Below, in pieces: positions 42,705-51,516 of a stretch of DNA of 60,285 nucleotides (position 1 is its first letter; each line of letters opens with the position of its first letter). The stretch comes from Salinimicrobium terrae DSM 17865 (GTDB lineage: Bacteria; Bacteroidota; Bacteroidia; Flavobacteriales; Flavobacteriaceae), in NCBI RefSeq assembly GCF_000424665.1, contig NZ_AUKI01000005.1:1-60285 (forward strand). Reading direction: 5' to 3'. Made by a program: the position numbers and the translations under genes. The notes beneath the pieces were generated by a model. It saw only the letters and a program-made list of their open reading frames with translations. It had not been told where the DNA came from and ran no database searches.

Positions 42705-44885
42705 TTATAGATGGATCTTTATCCCACCATTAATAACGAATCCGTCGACGGGAGCATAAATATCCTTAAATTCAGGATCAGAAATTGAACCTGTATAAAT
42801 ACTGTCAAATCTGGTCTGACGGGTATCGGTAAAATTCTCAAAATTCAGGAACAGGGAAAAGTTCTCCCATTTCTTTTCGGTCATCAAACCAAAGATCCAG
42901 TAATCCTGTCCTGTCATCCCATTTTCCAGCTCCTGCTCACCGAAATAGTAGCCTTCAAGTCCAATTAGTAGTTTACCATGAACTTCATAGACCAACACAT
43001 TGTTCAGGCGATGCTGAGCCACAAGCGAGGCTTCATAAGTTTCTCCGCTGTAGTGATTATTAACATCGGCTAAAGTGTAACCGGTAAACAGTTTAAAATG
43101 CTTATAAGCAAAACGCAAATTAGCTTCCATTCCCTGTGTGTCCAGGTAGCCGTCAGGTTGATTATAGGAATAGATCGTTGTCGCCTGATTGGATATACCG
43201 GTCAGGATGATTGGATCATTCACCCGGGTGTAGAAAAAGAGCGTGTTCAGGCTAAAGTCGATCACCTCAAAAAGGTTTGTCCGATAGTTGATATCGAAAT
43301 TAGCTCCAAATGATCTTTCGGCTTCAGTTTGTGACACATCTATAGGAGCCACATTGCGAAATTGAATTCTTTCAGCATCTTCAGTAAAAATAGTAGGAGT
43401 TTTATAGCCTAATCCCCCGCCCAGTCTCATGGTCCATGCATCTGAAAATTCTGCCATTGCTGATAGCCGCGGCAGCACAAACCAGCCATACTCGTTCTGA
43501 TAGTCGGTGCGAAGTCCGCTTTCCAGGCTAAACATGTTGGAGATACGCCAGTTATTCTGAAGAAAGGCGCCGTAGGTGATGTGGTTATAATCCACGACAT
43601 CAGAAGTTCCCAAAGGATCCTGTTCAAAACGGTCCGACACTAAATTAAGTCCTGCAACCCACTCCAGATCAAGATTTCCGAAATTATATGCGATTTCATT
43701 AAAGGAGGCCAACTGGTTTCCTGAAAAAGTAAATTCCGGGATCTCAATTTTTCGTTCAAAAAAGCTAAAGCTGTTTTTCACCATCAGGGCATTACCATTT
43801 TCATAGAGTTGGGTATAGCCGGCGCGGGTGGTGATCCTTTCAGTATTATTCCTTTCAAAGTAAGGATTTTCCACTTCCTCACCTTCCAAAAATTCAATAT
43901 TTCCCCCTGTCCTTTCTTCAATAACTGTATTCACTCCCAGTTCCAAAGTAGCATTTTCGGAAGGATAGTAAAACAGCCTTGGGTTGATAGTGATACGGTT
44001 AAATTCAGGGATTGCAGTAAGGCCAATATCTGCCGGATCATAAGGATTTCCATAATTATAAGAAGCAAAGAGTGTAGTTCCAAATTTTCCGAATGTATCG
44101 GAGTAGAATCCGCTAAGGTCAAGACCAAGAGCCGAAGTTCCGTTAAGCAGGAAATTGATCTCCCGCTCCTCGCCGGGGGTTTTGGATACCAAATTGACCA
44201 ATCCGGCGATAGCTCCGCCGCCATACAGGGTCGACGAAGCTCCTTTTACGACTTCTACCTGTTGAAGGTCAAGGGGAACGATCTGCAGCAAACTCAATCC
44301 ACCCGAGAATCCGGAGTATAGAGGATACCCATCTTTAAGCAGCTGTGTATATTTTCCATCCAGTCCCTGGATACGAATGCTGGAATTATAGGAAGTCGCG
44401 GAAGTCTGCTGTGTCTGGATCCCTGTAGTCTCATTGAGAAGCATTCTAATATCCCCCGGCTTCATATTTCCTTTTTCGCCAAGTTCTTCTCCCGAGATCA
44501 CCTCAACCCGGGTAGGAAGATCGGCAATAGTTCTGCGGGAGCGCGTGGCAGAAATTATAACCTCTTCCATGTGCTCCCCTTCATGAGCGAGTTTAACTGT
44601 AATAAATTTCTCTTCGGCAAGAGGGAATTCCATAGAGAGTTCCTGTGTGGCGAAACCCACATAACTTACCAGAATGATCTGAATACCTTCAGGAATATTT
44701 TTCAGGGTGATCAACCCTTCTTCATTTGCTGTGGCACCAATTGTAGTTCCTTTTATAAAGGCATTGGCACCATAAAGAGGTTCATTGGTTTCAGCGTCTA
44801 TAACTTTAATTTTAAGCACGTCCTGTGCGTTTGCCGCCAGACCACAAAAGAAAATGGCCAGGAACAAAAAAATATTTCGTTTCAT
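42705..44885 (-). CDS. TonB-dependent outer-membrane receptor
   Basis: 726 residues. Signal peptide (MKRNIFLFLAIFFCGLAANA), CarboxypepD_reg-like domain (about 22-108: LKIKVIDAETNEPLYGANAFIKGT), plug domain (about 115-225: TRSRRTIADLPTRVEVISGEEL, VEVVKGASSTLYGGGAIAG) and a beta barrel to the C terminus. Energy-dependent uptake of metal chelates or other small ligands. The context (CDF transporter, Cys-rich protein) suggests a metal or metal complex rather than a glycan, and no SusD partner is present. Confidence 0.94.
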   Translation of the reverse strand: MKRNIFLFLAIFFCGLAANAQDVLKIKVIDAETNEPLYGANAFIKGTTIGATANEEGLITLKNIPEGIQIILVSYVGFATQELSMEFPLAEEKFITVKLAHEGEHMEEVIISATRSRRTIADLPTRVEVISGEELGEKGNMKPGDIRMLLNETTGIQTQQTSATSYNSSIRIQGLDGKYTQLLKDGYPLYSGFSGGLSLLQIVPLDLQQVEVVKGASSTLYGGGAIAGLVNLVSKTPGEEREINFLLNGTSALGLDLSGFYSDTFGKFGTTLFASYNYGNPYDPADIGLTAIPEFNRITINPRLFYYPSENATLELGVNTVIEERTGGNIEFLEGEEVENPYFERNNTERITTRAGYTQLYENGNALMVKNSFSFFERKIEIPEFTFSGNQLASFNEIAYNFGNLDLEWVAGLNLVSDRFEQDPLGTSDVVDYNHITYGAFLQNNWRISNMFSLESGLRTDYQNEYGWFVLPRLSAMAEFSDAWTMRLGGGLGYKTPTIFTEDAERIQFRNVAPIDVSQTEAERSFGANFDINYRTNLFEVIDFSLNTLFFYTRVNDPIILTGISNQATTIYSYNQPDGYLDTQGMEANLRFAYKHFKLFTGYTLADVNNHYSGETYEASLVAQHRLNNVLVYEVHGKLLIGLEGYYFGEQELENGMTGQDYWIFGLMTEKKWENFSLFLNFENFTDTRQTRFDSIYTGSISDPEFKDIYAPVDGFVINGGIKIHL

Positions 44886-44938
44886 TTTAATTATTTAATA
44901 TTGAAAAAATAGCTTTGGGAAAGATCCCTTAGAGATGA

Positions 44939-45235
44939 TTAGCTATTCTTTGGGGGTTGCCAGATGCGAAGTGTAAATTCTGAAAATAATCCTTTTTCAG
45001 CCTCAGAAAGCTCCTGAGATCCAATTGGATCCAAAAATGACATTTCTGAAGGCTCTTCCTGAAACACAACTGCATTGCAGCTGCCGCAGCTTAAAAAAGG
45101 AAAACAAAGTTCATTGCTATGGGAGTTTGTTTCCTGTTGTTCCGAGAAGTCTTCGCTGCTGCAGTCATCTGCACAACACGGCATTCCATTCAAAACTAAA
45201 ACCAGGAGAGATATGAAGACAGCTAAGAATTTCAC
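44939..45235 (-). CDS. Small Cys-rich secreted protein (DUF6660-like)
   Basis: 98 residues: signal peptide (MKFLAVFISLLVLVLNGMPC) then Cys-rich stretches (PCCADDCSSED, ELCFPFLSCGSCNAVVF) with seven cysteines. I associate this pattern with the DUF6660 family found before TonB receptors in Bacteroidetes, with moderate certainty. Starts with GTG four bases after a TATCTTTG box, so the mRNA may be leaderless. It precedes the TonB receptor by 53 bases and is likely in the same operon; the cysteines suit soft-metal binding. Confidence 0.75.
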   Translation of the reverse strand: MKFLAVFISLLVLVLNGMPCCADDCSSEDFSEQQETNSHSNELCFPFLSCGSCNAVVFQEEPSEMSFLDPIGSQELSEAEKGLFSEFTLRIWQPPKNS

Positions 45236-45239
45236 GCTG

Positions 45240-45247
45240 CAAAGATA
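45240..45247 (-). promoter_or_regulatory. Promoter box adjoining the Cys-rich gene's start
   Basis: TATCTTTG, then CAGC, then GTG (45235-45233) on the minus strand. Confidence 0.6.
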
Positions 45248-45263
45248 AAAAACTGAAACGAAA

Positions 45264-45608
45264 TTAGCCTATTCTCAAACCGTTTTGAACTTTTGTTTCG
45301 GGCTGCAGGAGCACAATATCATTCCCGGCACCAACAGACCCCAGTACCAGGCATTCACTCATAAAGTTGGCGATCTGTTTCTTCGGAAAATTGACTACCG
45401 CAATAATTTGCCTGTTTATAAGATCATCTTTCGAATAGCGCTTAGTAATCTGTGCCGAAGATTTAAGGATTCCCATTTCGGGGCCAAAATCTATCATTAA
45501 CTGATAAGCCGGATTCCTAGCCTCAGGAAAATCTGAAACTTCAGTTATAGTACCTACTCGCATTTCTACTTTTTCGAAGTCTTTCCAGGTAATTAAATTT
45601 TTATCCAT
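45264..45608 (-). CDS. csaA: tRNA-binding / CsaA-like protein
   Basis: 114 residues forming a single tRNA-binding OB domain (WKDFEKVEMRVGTITEVSDFPEARNPAYQLMIDFG, KSSAQITKRYSKDDLINRQIIAVVNFPKKQIANFMSECLVLG). CsaA was described as an export-linked chaperone in Bacillus and its fold binds tRNA. Length and motifs fit the family well. Confidence 0.93.
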   Translation of the reverse strand: MDKNLITWKDFEKVEMRVGTITEVSDFPEARNPAYQLMIDFGPEMGILKSSAQITKRYSKDDLINRQIIAVVNFPKKQIANFMSECLVLGSVGAGNDIVLLQPETKVQNGLRIG

Positions 45609-45904
45609 GAGCTATTTTTATTTTCTACATACACTTCATACCGGAGAAACAAATAATATTTCCTCTCAAAAATGGCATTTTGGAAGTTTACTTTAGACGG
45701 AAAAGAAAAAAGTTTCCGGGCTTCCAAATATGCAATCAACTTCAAATAAAAGAAAAACAAATCTTATAAGTAAAAATTAAAACAGAAGTTAAAAGTTTTT
45801 CTGCTAAAAAAATAAAAGCTCCAGAATTGCCCTTTTTTTCCTTAACATTCTGCTAATTCTTTCACCTTTCCAAAGACATCACTATAAAACTATGATCATT
45901 ATTT
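45609..45904. other. AT-rich spacer with a worn CAAAAATG element
   Basis: About 300 bases without a gene. TCAAAAATGGCATTTTGG at about 45666-45683 is a degenerate copy of the terminator core, without its outer stem. The remainder is A-rich DNA. Confidence 0.5.
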
Positions 45905-45912
45905 TATCTTTG
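45905..45912 (+). promoter_or_regulatory. Cyclophilin-FKBP gene promoter -7 box
   Basis: TATCTTTG then C, 22 bases before the start. Confidence 0.6.
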
Positions 45913-45934
45913 CTTTTTAACTAAAAATCACGAT

Positions 45935-46867
45935 ATGAACGACGGATTATATGCAAAACTCCATACAACTAAAGGAGAGATCACAATAGAACTGGAACAT
46001 GAAAAAACCCCGGGAACGGTAGGGAATTTTGTAGGACTGGCAGAAGGTAACCTTGAAAACGAAGCGAAGCCACAAGGGAAACCTTATTATGACGGATTAA
46101 AATTTCACCGTGTCATCCCCGATTTTATGGTGCAGGGTGGTGATCCTCAAGGCACAGGTACAGGCGGACCCGGCTACCAGTTCGAAGACGAAATTCACCC
46201 CGATCTTAAACACGACCGTCCCGGAATTCTTTCCATGGCCAATGCAGGCCCTGGAACAAACGGAAGTCAGTTTTTTATCACTCACGTTGAAACCCCGTGG
46301 CTCGATGGAAAGCACACTGTTTTTGGACATGTTGTTGAGGGAATGGAAGTGGTGAATTCGATCAAGCAGGGAGATTCTATAGAAAAAGTAGAGATCGTGA
46401 GAGAAGGAGAATCGGCTAAAAATTTCAAGGCAGTGGAATCATTCCGCCAATTTAACGGCGCAAAAGCTGAAAGAGAGGCTGCGGCTAAAAAGCAACAGGA
46501 AGAGTTGTTGGGAGAGTTATCCCAGGGATTTGAGAAGACTGGCAGCGGATTGCGCTATAAAATGATTTCAGAAGGTAACGGTAAGAAAGCAGAAAAAGGT
46601 GACACAGTTTCTGTTCATTATAAAGGAATGTTACCTGATGGGACAGTATTTGATTCCTCTTACAAAAGAAAACAACCTATTGATTTTCCTTTAGGCAAAG
46701 GTCATGTGATAGAAGGCTGGGATGAAGGAATCCAGCTCCTGAAGGAAGGAGATAAGGCAAGATTTGTAATACCATCAAATCTGGCTTACGGTTCAAGAGG
46801 AGCCGGCGGTGTTATACCTCCGGATGCCACACTCATTTTTGATGTGGAACTTGTGAAGGTGAAATAA
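45935..46867 (+). CDS. Cyclophilin-FKBP fusion peptidylprolyl isomerase
   Basis: 310 residues, no signal peptide, so cytoplasmic. Residues about 5-165 are a cyclophilin (active-site [57 protein letters not shown]); a charged helical linker (about 168-195) leads to an FKBP domain (about 200-310: [65 protein letters not shown]). Both active sites look intact. Dual-family immunophilins of this cyclophilin-first order are known from some flavobacteria. Followed by a strong terminator. Confidence 0.95.
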   Translation: MNDGLYAKLHTTKGEITIELEHEKTPGTVGNFVGLAEGNLENEAKPQGKPYYDGLKFHRVIPDFMVQGGDPQGTGTGGPGYQFEDEIHPDLKHDRPGILSMANAGPGTNGSQFFITHVETPWLDGKHTVFGHVVEGMEVVNSIKQGDSIEKVEIVREGESAKNFKAVESFRQFNGAKAEREAAAKKQQEELLGELSQGFEKTGSGLRYKMISEGNGKKAEKGDTVSVHYKGMLPDGTVFDSSYKRKQPIDFPLGKGHVIEGWDEGIQLLKEGDKARFVIPSNLAYGSRGAGGVIPPDATLIFDVELVKVK

Positions 46868-46887
46868 AAAGTTCAATTTGATATAAA

Positions 46888-46927
46888 CAAAAGACCTCAC
46901 AGGTTTAAACCTGTGAGGTCTTTCTAT
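46888..46927 (+). terminator. Terminator formed by a 34-bp palindrome
   Basis: AAAGACCTCACAGGTTT and AAACCTGTGAGGTCTTT meet without a spacer (46888-46922), then T-rich DNA. GACCTCACAGGTTT palindromes are, as I recall, a common flavobacterial intergenic repeat. Confidence 0.85.
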
Positions 46928-46968
46928 TTTTAGGCAATTTAAACAAAAATTGCCTTGTCGATTAACTC

Positions 46969-47604
46969 CTAATCCGGTTGAGGAGTCATTCTCAAATACG
47001 GCTTCACTTCTTTGAATCCTTTTGGAAATAGTTTTTCCGCTTCCTCATTGGTCACTGCCGGACTTATAACCACATCCTCTCCGGATTTCCAGTTGGCAGG
47101 AGTCGCTACTTTTTTATAGGCAGTAAGTTGCAGGGAATCTATTACTCTTAATAACTCTTCGAAATTTCTTCCGGTGCTGGCGGGATAGGTAATCATTAAC
47201 TTAATTGTTTTGTCGGGCCCGATAACATACACAGATCTTACTGTGAGCGTATTATCCGCATTTGGATGGATCATATCGTAGAGATCGGCAACTTTGCGGT
47301 CTTCATCTGCTATGATGGGAAAGTTAACCGAAGTATTCTGGGTTTCATTAATATCCTGGATCCATCCTTTGTGAGATTCAACGCCATCTACACTTAGCGC
47401 CATCACCTTTACATTCCGCTTTTCAAATTCCTTTTTATATTTGGCGGCTGCACCTAGTTCTGTGGTACAAACAGGCGTATAATCGGCCGGGTGCGAAAAC
47501 AGGATTCCCCAACTGTCACCAAGAAAATCATAAAAATTTATATCTCCTTCCGAAGTCTTTGCATCGAAATCGGGGGCTTTATCTCCTAAACGTAGTGTAC
47601 TCAT
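46969..47604 (-). CDS. 1-Cys peroxiredoxin (Prx6 type)
   Basis: 211 residues from Met 47604 (MSTLRLGDKAPDF). The peroxidatic Cys is in SHPADYTPVCTTELG; Prx6-type length and C-terminal domain (NFEELLRVIDSLQLT, ATPANWKSGEDVVISP) are present and there is no resolving Cys. Reduces hydrogen peroxide and lipid peroxides in the cytoplasm. Confidence 0.95.
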   Translation of the reverse strand: MSTLRLGDKAPDFDAKTSEGDINFYDFLGDSWGILFSHPADYTPVCTTELGAAAKYKKEFEKRNVKVMALSVDGVESHKGWIQDINETQNTSVNFPIIADEDRKVADLYDMIHPNADNTLTVRSVYVIGPDKTIKLMITYPASTGRNFEELLRVIDSLQLTAYKKVATPANWKSGEDVVISPAVTNEEAEKLFPKGFKEVKPYLRMTPQPD

Positions 47605-47933
47605 AATTTTCAATATTTTTAAATGAATAAAGAACCTTAAATTTAATCAATAAATTTCCAGAGAAATTCTTCCGCAGTTAAAAATGAGTTAATGTTTATT
47701 CAATGATCTATGATTAATCATTGTTGTCCGAGAAAAGAATCGAGATCGCTCCACTTCCAGAATCCAGAGCCAAGACTTTAAAAAATTGAAATTTGAAACC
47801 CACCTCCTCAAACAGCGAAAGAGGGTATTAGATCAGCATTAGCAGGTGGTTTCGGGAATATTTATTTTTATTAATCGAACAACAATGATCATCAATGAAC
47901 AGGTACCAGATTAATTTCAAGAATTAATTCTTA
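47605..47933. other. Spacer with a 15-bp inverted repeat
   Basis: ATCATTGTTGTCCGA (47717-47731) and TCGAACAACAATGAT (47875-47889) are inverted copies with one mismatch, bounding a 173-bp stretch without open frames. GAAACCCACCTC and GGTGGTTTC inside can also pair. It may be a relic of a small non-coding transposable element. Confidence 0.4.
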
Positions 47934-48500
47934 CTACTTTCCAATGTACTTCCATTTAATGGAACATCCCACACTGGGCTTTTGTGGCCCCGGTACAGGG
48001 CGGCTTCCAAGTAAGGCATCAAGAGCCTCCCGCAGTTCCCTCCCATTTAAGGAGTGTCCGTTACCGGGACGGGAGCTGTCAAGTTGCCCGTGATAAACCA
48101 GCTTTTCTTCCCCGTCAAAAAGGTAAAAATCAGGGGTGCATTCTGCTTTGTAGTTCCGCGCAACTTCCTGGGTACGATCGTAGAGATACGGGAAAGTAAA
48201 GTTATGCTTGCGCGCGAACTTCCACATAAGATCTGGATGATCTTCGGGATATTGTTTAACATCATTACTGCTTATGGCGACAAAGCCAAAGCCCAGCACC
48301 CGGTAATCGTTCGCCACCCGCACAATTTCATCCACCACATGTTTAACGTACGGACAATGATTACACAGGAACATGATTACCGTTCCTCTGTCCCCCTGCA
48401 CATCGACTAAAGAATGAAGGTTTGCCGTAACCGCATCGGGTAATTCAAAGTCGATTAATTTTGTTCCCAACGGAAGGGTATTTGAAGCAGTTTCAGCCAT
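47934..48500 (-). CDS. Thioredoxin-family protein
   Basis: 188 residues from Met 48500 (MAETASNTLPLG). AhpC/TSA-redoxin fold with a CxxC in FLCNHCPYVKHVVDEI, AISSNDVKQYPEDHP and CTPDFYLFDGEEKLVYHGQLD. No signal peptide. This family is widespread beside peroxiredoxins, but the electron partner is unknown. Confidence 0.92.
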   Translation of the reverse strand: MAETASNTLPLGTKLIDFELPDAVTANLHSLVDVQGDRGTVIMFLCNHCPYVKHVVDEIVRVANDYRVLGFGFVAISSNDVKQYPEDHPDLMWKFARKHNFTFPYLYDRTQEVARNYKAECTPDFYLFDGEEKLVYHGQLDSSRPGNGHSLNGRELREALDALLGSRPVPGPQKPSVGCSIKWKYIGK

Positions 48501-48589
48501 TATCCTGATGTTCATTTAGATCCTGAAAATACAAATTTCCTGCGAAATATATTCAAAAATGCTATCTTGGTTCTACTGCAACAAAATCT

Positions 48590-49050
48590 ATGCGAACACT
48601 GGATCAATGGTTTTCTGAATATGCCGTGAGTCATCAGAACAAGACGAACCAGGTGATACATTACATTTGTGTCCCTGCAATTTTCTTCTCAATAATTGGA
48701 TTATTTATGAGTATCCCTCCGGGACCGCTAACCGGGATCTTTCCTATATATATATCACCTTTTTGGAAAATTGGGCGGTTGTAGCATTAATTTTGGTCCT
48801 GTTATTCTACATGCGCCTTTCCATTTCAATGGGAATAAAGGTCCTCTTATTTGCTGCGCTTTGTATTGCCGGAAATTTCTTTATCTCCCAATTTGCCACC
48901 CTTTGGCTTGTTTCGCTATTTATATTCGTAGCAGCATAGATGGGGCAATTCTACGGACACAAAGTAGAAGGCAAAAAATCTTCTTTCCTGAAAGACCTGC
49001 AGTTCCTGCTGATTGGCCCTGCCTGGGTGATCAAAAAAGTTATTGGATAA
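48590..49050 (+). pseudogene. Mpo1-like (DUF962) membrane protein, frameshifted and with an amber codon
   Basis: The N-terminal part (MRTLDQWFSEYAVSHQNKTN, HYICVPAIFFSIIGLF) reads from 48590 until a frameshift near the TATATATATA/CCTTTTT run at 48745-48764. The family sequence then continues in the next frame (FLENWAVVALILVLLFYMRL) to a TAG at 48937 exactly where the family has Trp (A-W-x-G-Q-F-Y-G-H), and resumes with MGQFYGHKVEGKK to the natural end at 49050. Two independent lesions make it a pseudogene. Mpo1 relatives are iron-dependent 2-hydroxy fatty acid dioxygenases with helices and conserved His. Confidence 0.85.
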
Positions 49051-49230
49051 ATGCTAATACCTAAGGGAAATCAGCTGTCTTTATAGATCAGGTTACTTCT
49101 GAAGAGGTCAAGAGTTTTATCTTTCACCGCTAATACAGAAAAGTCGATAATTTATATGTAAATCTGTATAATTCTTTTCCGGTGGAATTCCTGTTCCCAC
49201 TATTTGTCCAAAACCTTAATCCTTATAAGC

Positions 49231-51432
49231 TTAATTTGCTACTTCACTGATGAATTTGATCCTGTACAGTCTCAATTCTTCTTCATCGTAATCTCCTTCA
49301 AATTCATCAAGTGCATCTTCGATCTTATCGGTCCGGGCATCGAGAAAATACTCGTGCATCTCTTCCTGCTGGTCTTCATCCAGGATATCATCGATCCAAT
49401 AATTGATATTTAACTTGGTGCCGCTATAAACAATAGCTTCCATTTCTTTTATAAAATTGGACATTTCCATGCCTTTGGCGGCAGCAATATCATCAAGCGG
49501 AAGTTTGCGGTCTACGTTCTGAATAATGTATAATTTTAGTCCGCTATTGGCCCCGGTAGTCTTTACAACGAGGTCGTCCGGACGGGTGATTTCGTTCTCT
49601 TCAACATAATTAGCAATAAGATCAACAAATTCCTTGCTGTATGATTTGGATTTTTTTCCTTCTCCTACCCCATGTATGTTTCCAAGCTCCTCAAGGGAGA
49701 CAGGATATTTTAAGGCCATGTCTTCCAGAGAGGGATCCTGAAATATAAGATGCGTTGCGAGTCCCCTGTCTTTAGCCACCTTCTTTCGCAGATCCTTCAG
49801 CATTTTCAGCAGGTTTTCGTCGGTACCCCCGCCAGATTTGGCTGCAGTAACGATGCCGTCATTGCCATCAACCTTGTAAATATGATCTTCGGTCATCATG
49901 AAGGAATCAGGGTTCTTCAGGAATTTTTCACCCTTTTCGGTGAGTTTAACCACTCCGTAAGTTTCGATATCCTTCCGCAGAAATCCTCCTACCAAAACCT
50001 GTCTCAACAAAGCCATCCAGTATTTGTCATCTTTACCGGCTCCTTTTCCGAAGAGATCGTGTTCATCTGTACGATGAGACTTGATCACGGCATTAGATTT
50101 CCCAACCAAAGTGTTCACCACTTCCTTGGATTTATAAAGCTGTTTTGTCTCTTTAATGGTCTTCAACAACAGTTCTACTTCATCCTTTGCTTCGTGTTGT
50201 TTTTTAGGATTCCGGACATTGTCATCCATATCGGCCCCTTCGCCGGTTTTTTCATCGAAATCTTCTCCAAAGTAGTGAAGAATAAATTTTCTCCTGGAAA
50301 CAGAAGTTTCAGCAAAAGCCACAACTTCCTGAAGCAGTGCCTGGCCAATCTCTTGCTCGGCGACTGGCTTACCGCTCATAAATTTCTCCAGCTTTTCTAT
50401 GTCTTTATAGGCATAAAATGCGAGACAGTGGCCTTCCCCGCCATCTCTTCCTGCCCGACCGGTTTCCTGGTAATAACTTTCTATACTTTTTGGAATGTCA
50501 TGGTGAATCACGAACCGAACATCGGGCTTATCGATCCCCATTCCAAAGGCAATAGTGGCTACTACCACATCAACCTCCTCCATGAGGAACATATCCTGAT
50601 GCCTGGAGCGGGTTTTAGCATCGAGTCCCGCGTGATATGGCACGGCAGAAATTCCGTTAACCTGCAGTGTTTGGGCAAGTTCTTCCACCCTTTTGCGGCT
50701 AAGGCAATAGATAATACCCGATTTCCCCTGGTTTTGCTTAATAAACCTGATGATATCGGCATCCACATTCTTAGTCTTGGGACGTATCTCGTAATAAAGG
50801 TTTGGACGGTTAAAAGAAGCTTTAAAGGTACGGGCATCGGTGATGGCCAGGTTCTTCAGGATATCTTCCTGCACCTTTGGCGTAGCCGTAGCCGTTAGAC
50901 CAATAATAGGAATATCATCGCCAATACGCTTTACAATATGCCTTAAATTTCGGTATTCAGGTCTAAAGTCGTGCCCCCACTCACTAATACAATGTGCCTC
51001 ATCAATGGCCATAAATGAGATTTTTACGCTGCGTAAAAATTCAACATTCTCCTCTTTTGTCAGAGATTCGGGCGCAACATACAGAAGTTTGGTAATTCCG
51101 TTGGTGATATCTTCTTTCACCTGTTTTACTTCAGTCTTATTTAAGGAGGAATTAAGGACGTGAGCGATACCGTTTTCAGAAGAAATTCCGCGGATGGCAT
51201 CCACCTGGTTTTTCATTAAAGCGATCAAAGGGGAAACAACAATTGCCGTTCCATCTTTAATTAGTGCCGGTAATTGATAACACAGGGATTTCCCACCCCC
51301 GGTTGGCATCACCACAAAGGTGTTATGGTCGTTAACTATACTCTTTATTACCTCTTCCTGGAGGCCCTTAAACTGGCTAAAACCAAAGTATTTCTTAAGC
51401 TGTTCGTGTAAATTGATTTCCTGCGAAGTCAT
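49231..51432 (-). CDS. recQ: ATP-dependent DNA helicase RecQ
   Basis: 733 residues. Superfamily 2 helicase for recombination and repair: Walker A VMPTGGGKSLCYQ, DEAH box in FMAIDEAHCISEWGHDFRPEY, GLTATATP, ATIAFGMGIDKPDVRFVIH, and the arginine finger YYQETGRAGRDG; then a RQC winged helix (about 430-540) and an HRDC domain (about 555-640). The zinc-binding subdomain that normally has four Cys is present by position (SVSRRKFILHYFGEDF... GADMDDN) but has none of them. The acidic C-terminal tail is typical of flavobacteria. Confidence 0.95.
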   Translation of the reverse strand: MTSQEINLHEQLKKYFGFSQFKGLQEEVIKSIVNDHNTFVVMPTGGGKSLCYQLPALIKDGTAIVVSPLIALMKNQVDAIRGISSENGIAHVLNSSLNKTEVKQVKEDITNGITKLLYVAPESLTKEENVEFLRSVKISFMAIDEAHCISEWGHDFRPEYRNLRHIVKRIGDDIPIIGLTATATPKVQEDILKNLAITDARTFKASFNRPNLYYEIRPKTKNVDADIIRFIKQNQGKSGIIYCLSRKRVEELAQTLQVNGISAVPYHAGLDAKTRSRHQDMFLMEEVDVVVATIAFGMGIDKPDVRFVIHHDIPKSIESYYQETGRAGRDGGEGHCLAFYAYKDIEKLEKFMSGKPVAEQEIGQALLQEVVAFAETSVSRRKFILHYFGEDFDEKTGEGADMDDNVRNPKKQHEAKDEVELLLKTIKETKQLYKSKEVVNTLVGKSNAVIKSHRTDEHDLFGKGAGKDDKYWMALLRQVLVGGFLRKDIETYGVVKLTEKGEKFLKNPDSFMMTEDHIYKVDGNDGIVTAAKSGGGTDENLLKMLKDLRKKVAKDRGLATHLIFQDPSLEDMALKYPVSLEELGNIHGVGEGKKSKSYSKEFVDLIANYVEENEITRPDDLVVKTTGANSGLKLYIIQNVDRKLPLDDIAAAKGMEMSNFIKEMEAIVYSGTKLNINYWIDDILDEDQQEEMHEYFLDARTDKIEDALDEFEGDYDEEELRLYRIKFISEVAN

Positions 51433-51436
51433 TCAA

Positions 51437-51462
51437 TTGTGTTACAATTTTACATACATTTG
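51437..51462 (+). promoter_or_regulatory. kdsD operon promoter
   Basis: TTG (51437-51439) and TACATTTG (51455-51462) then C, with a short 15-base spacer. It lies after the ATG at 51439, so translation must start further downstream. Confidence 0.5.
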
Positions 51463-51516
51463 CATCAAATAAAGATACGGTTTTCTTTACTCCATACAAT
51501 TTCTAACTCTACAAAT

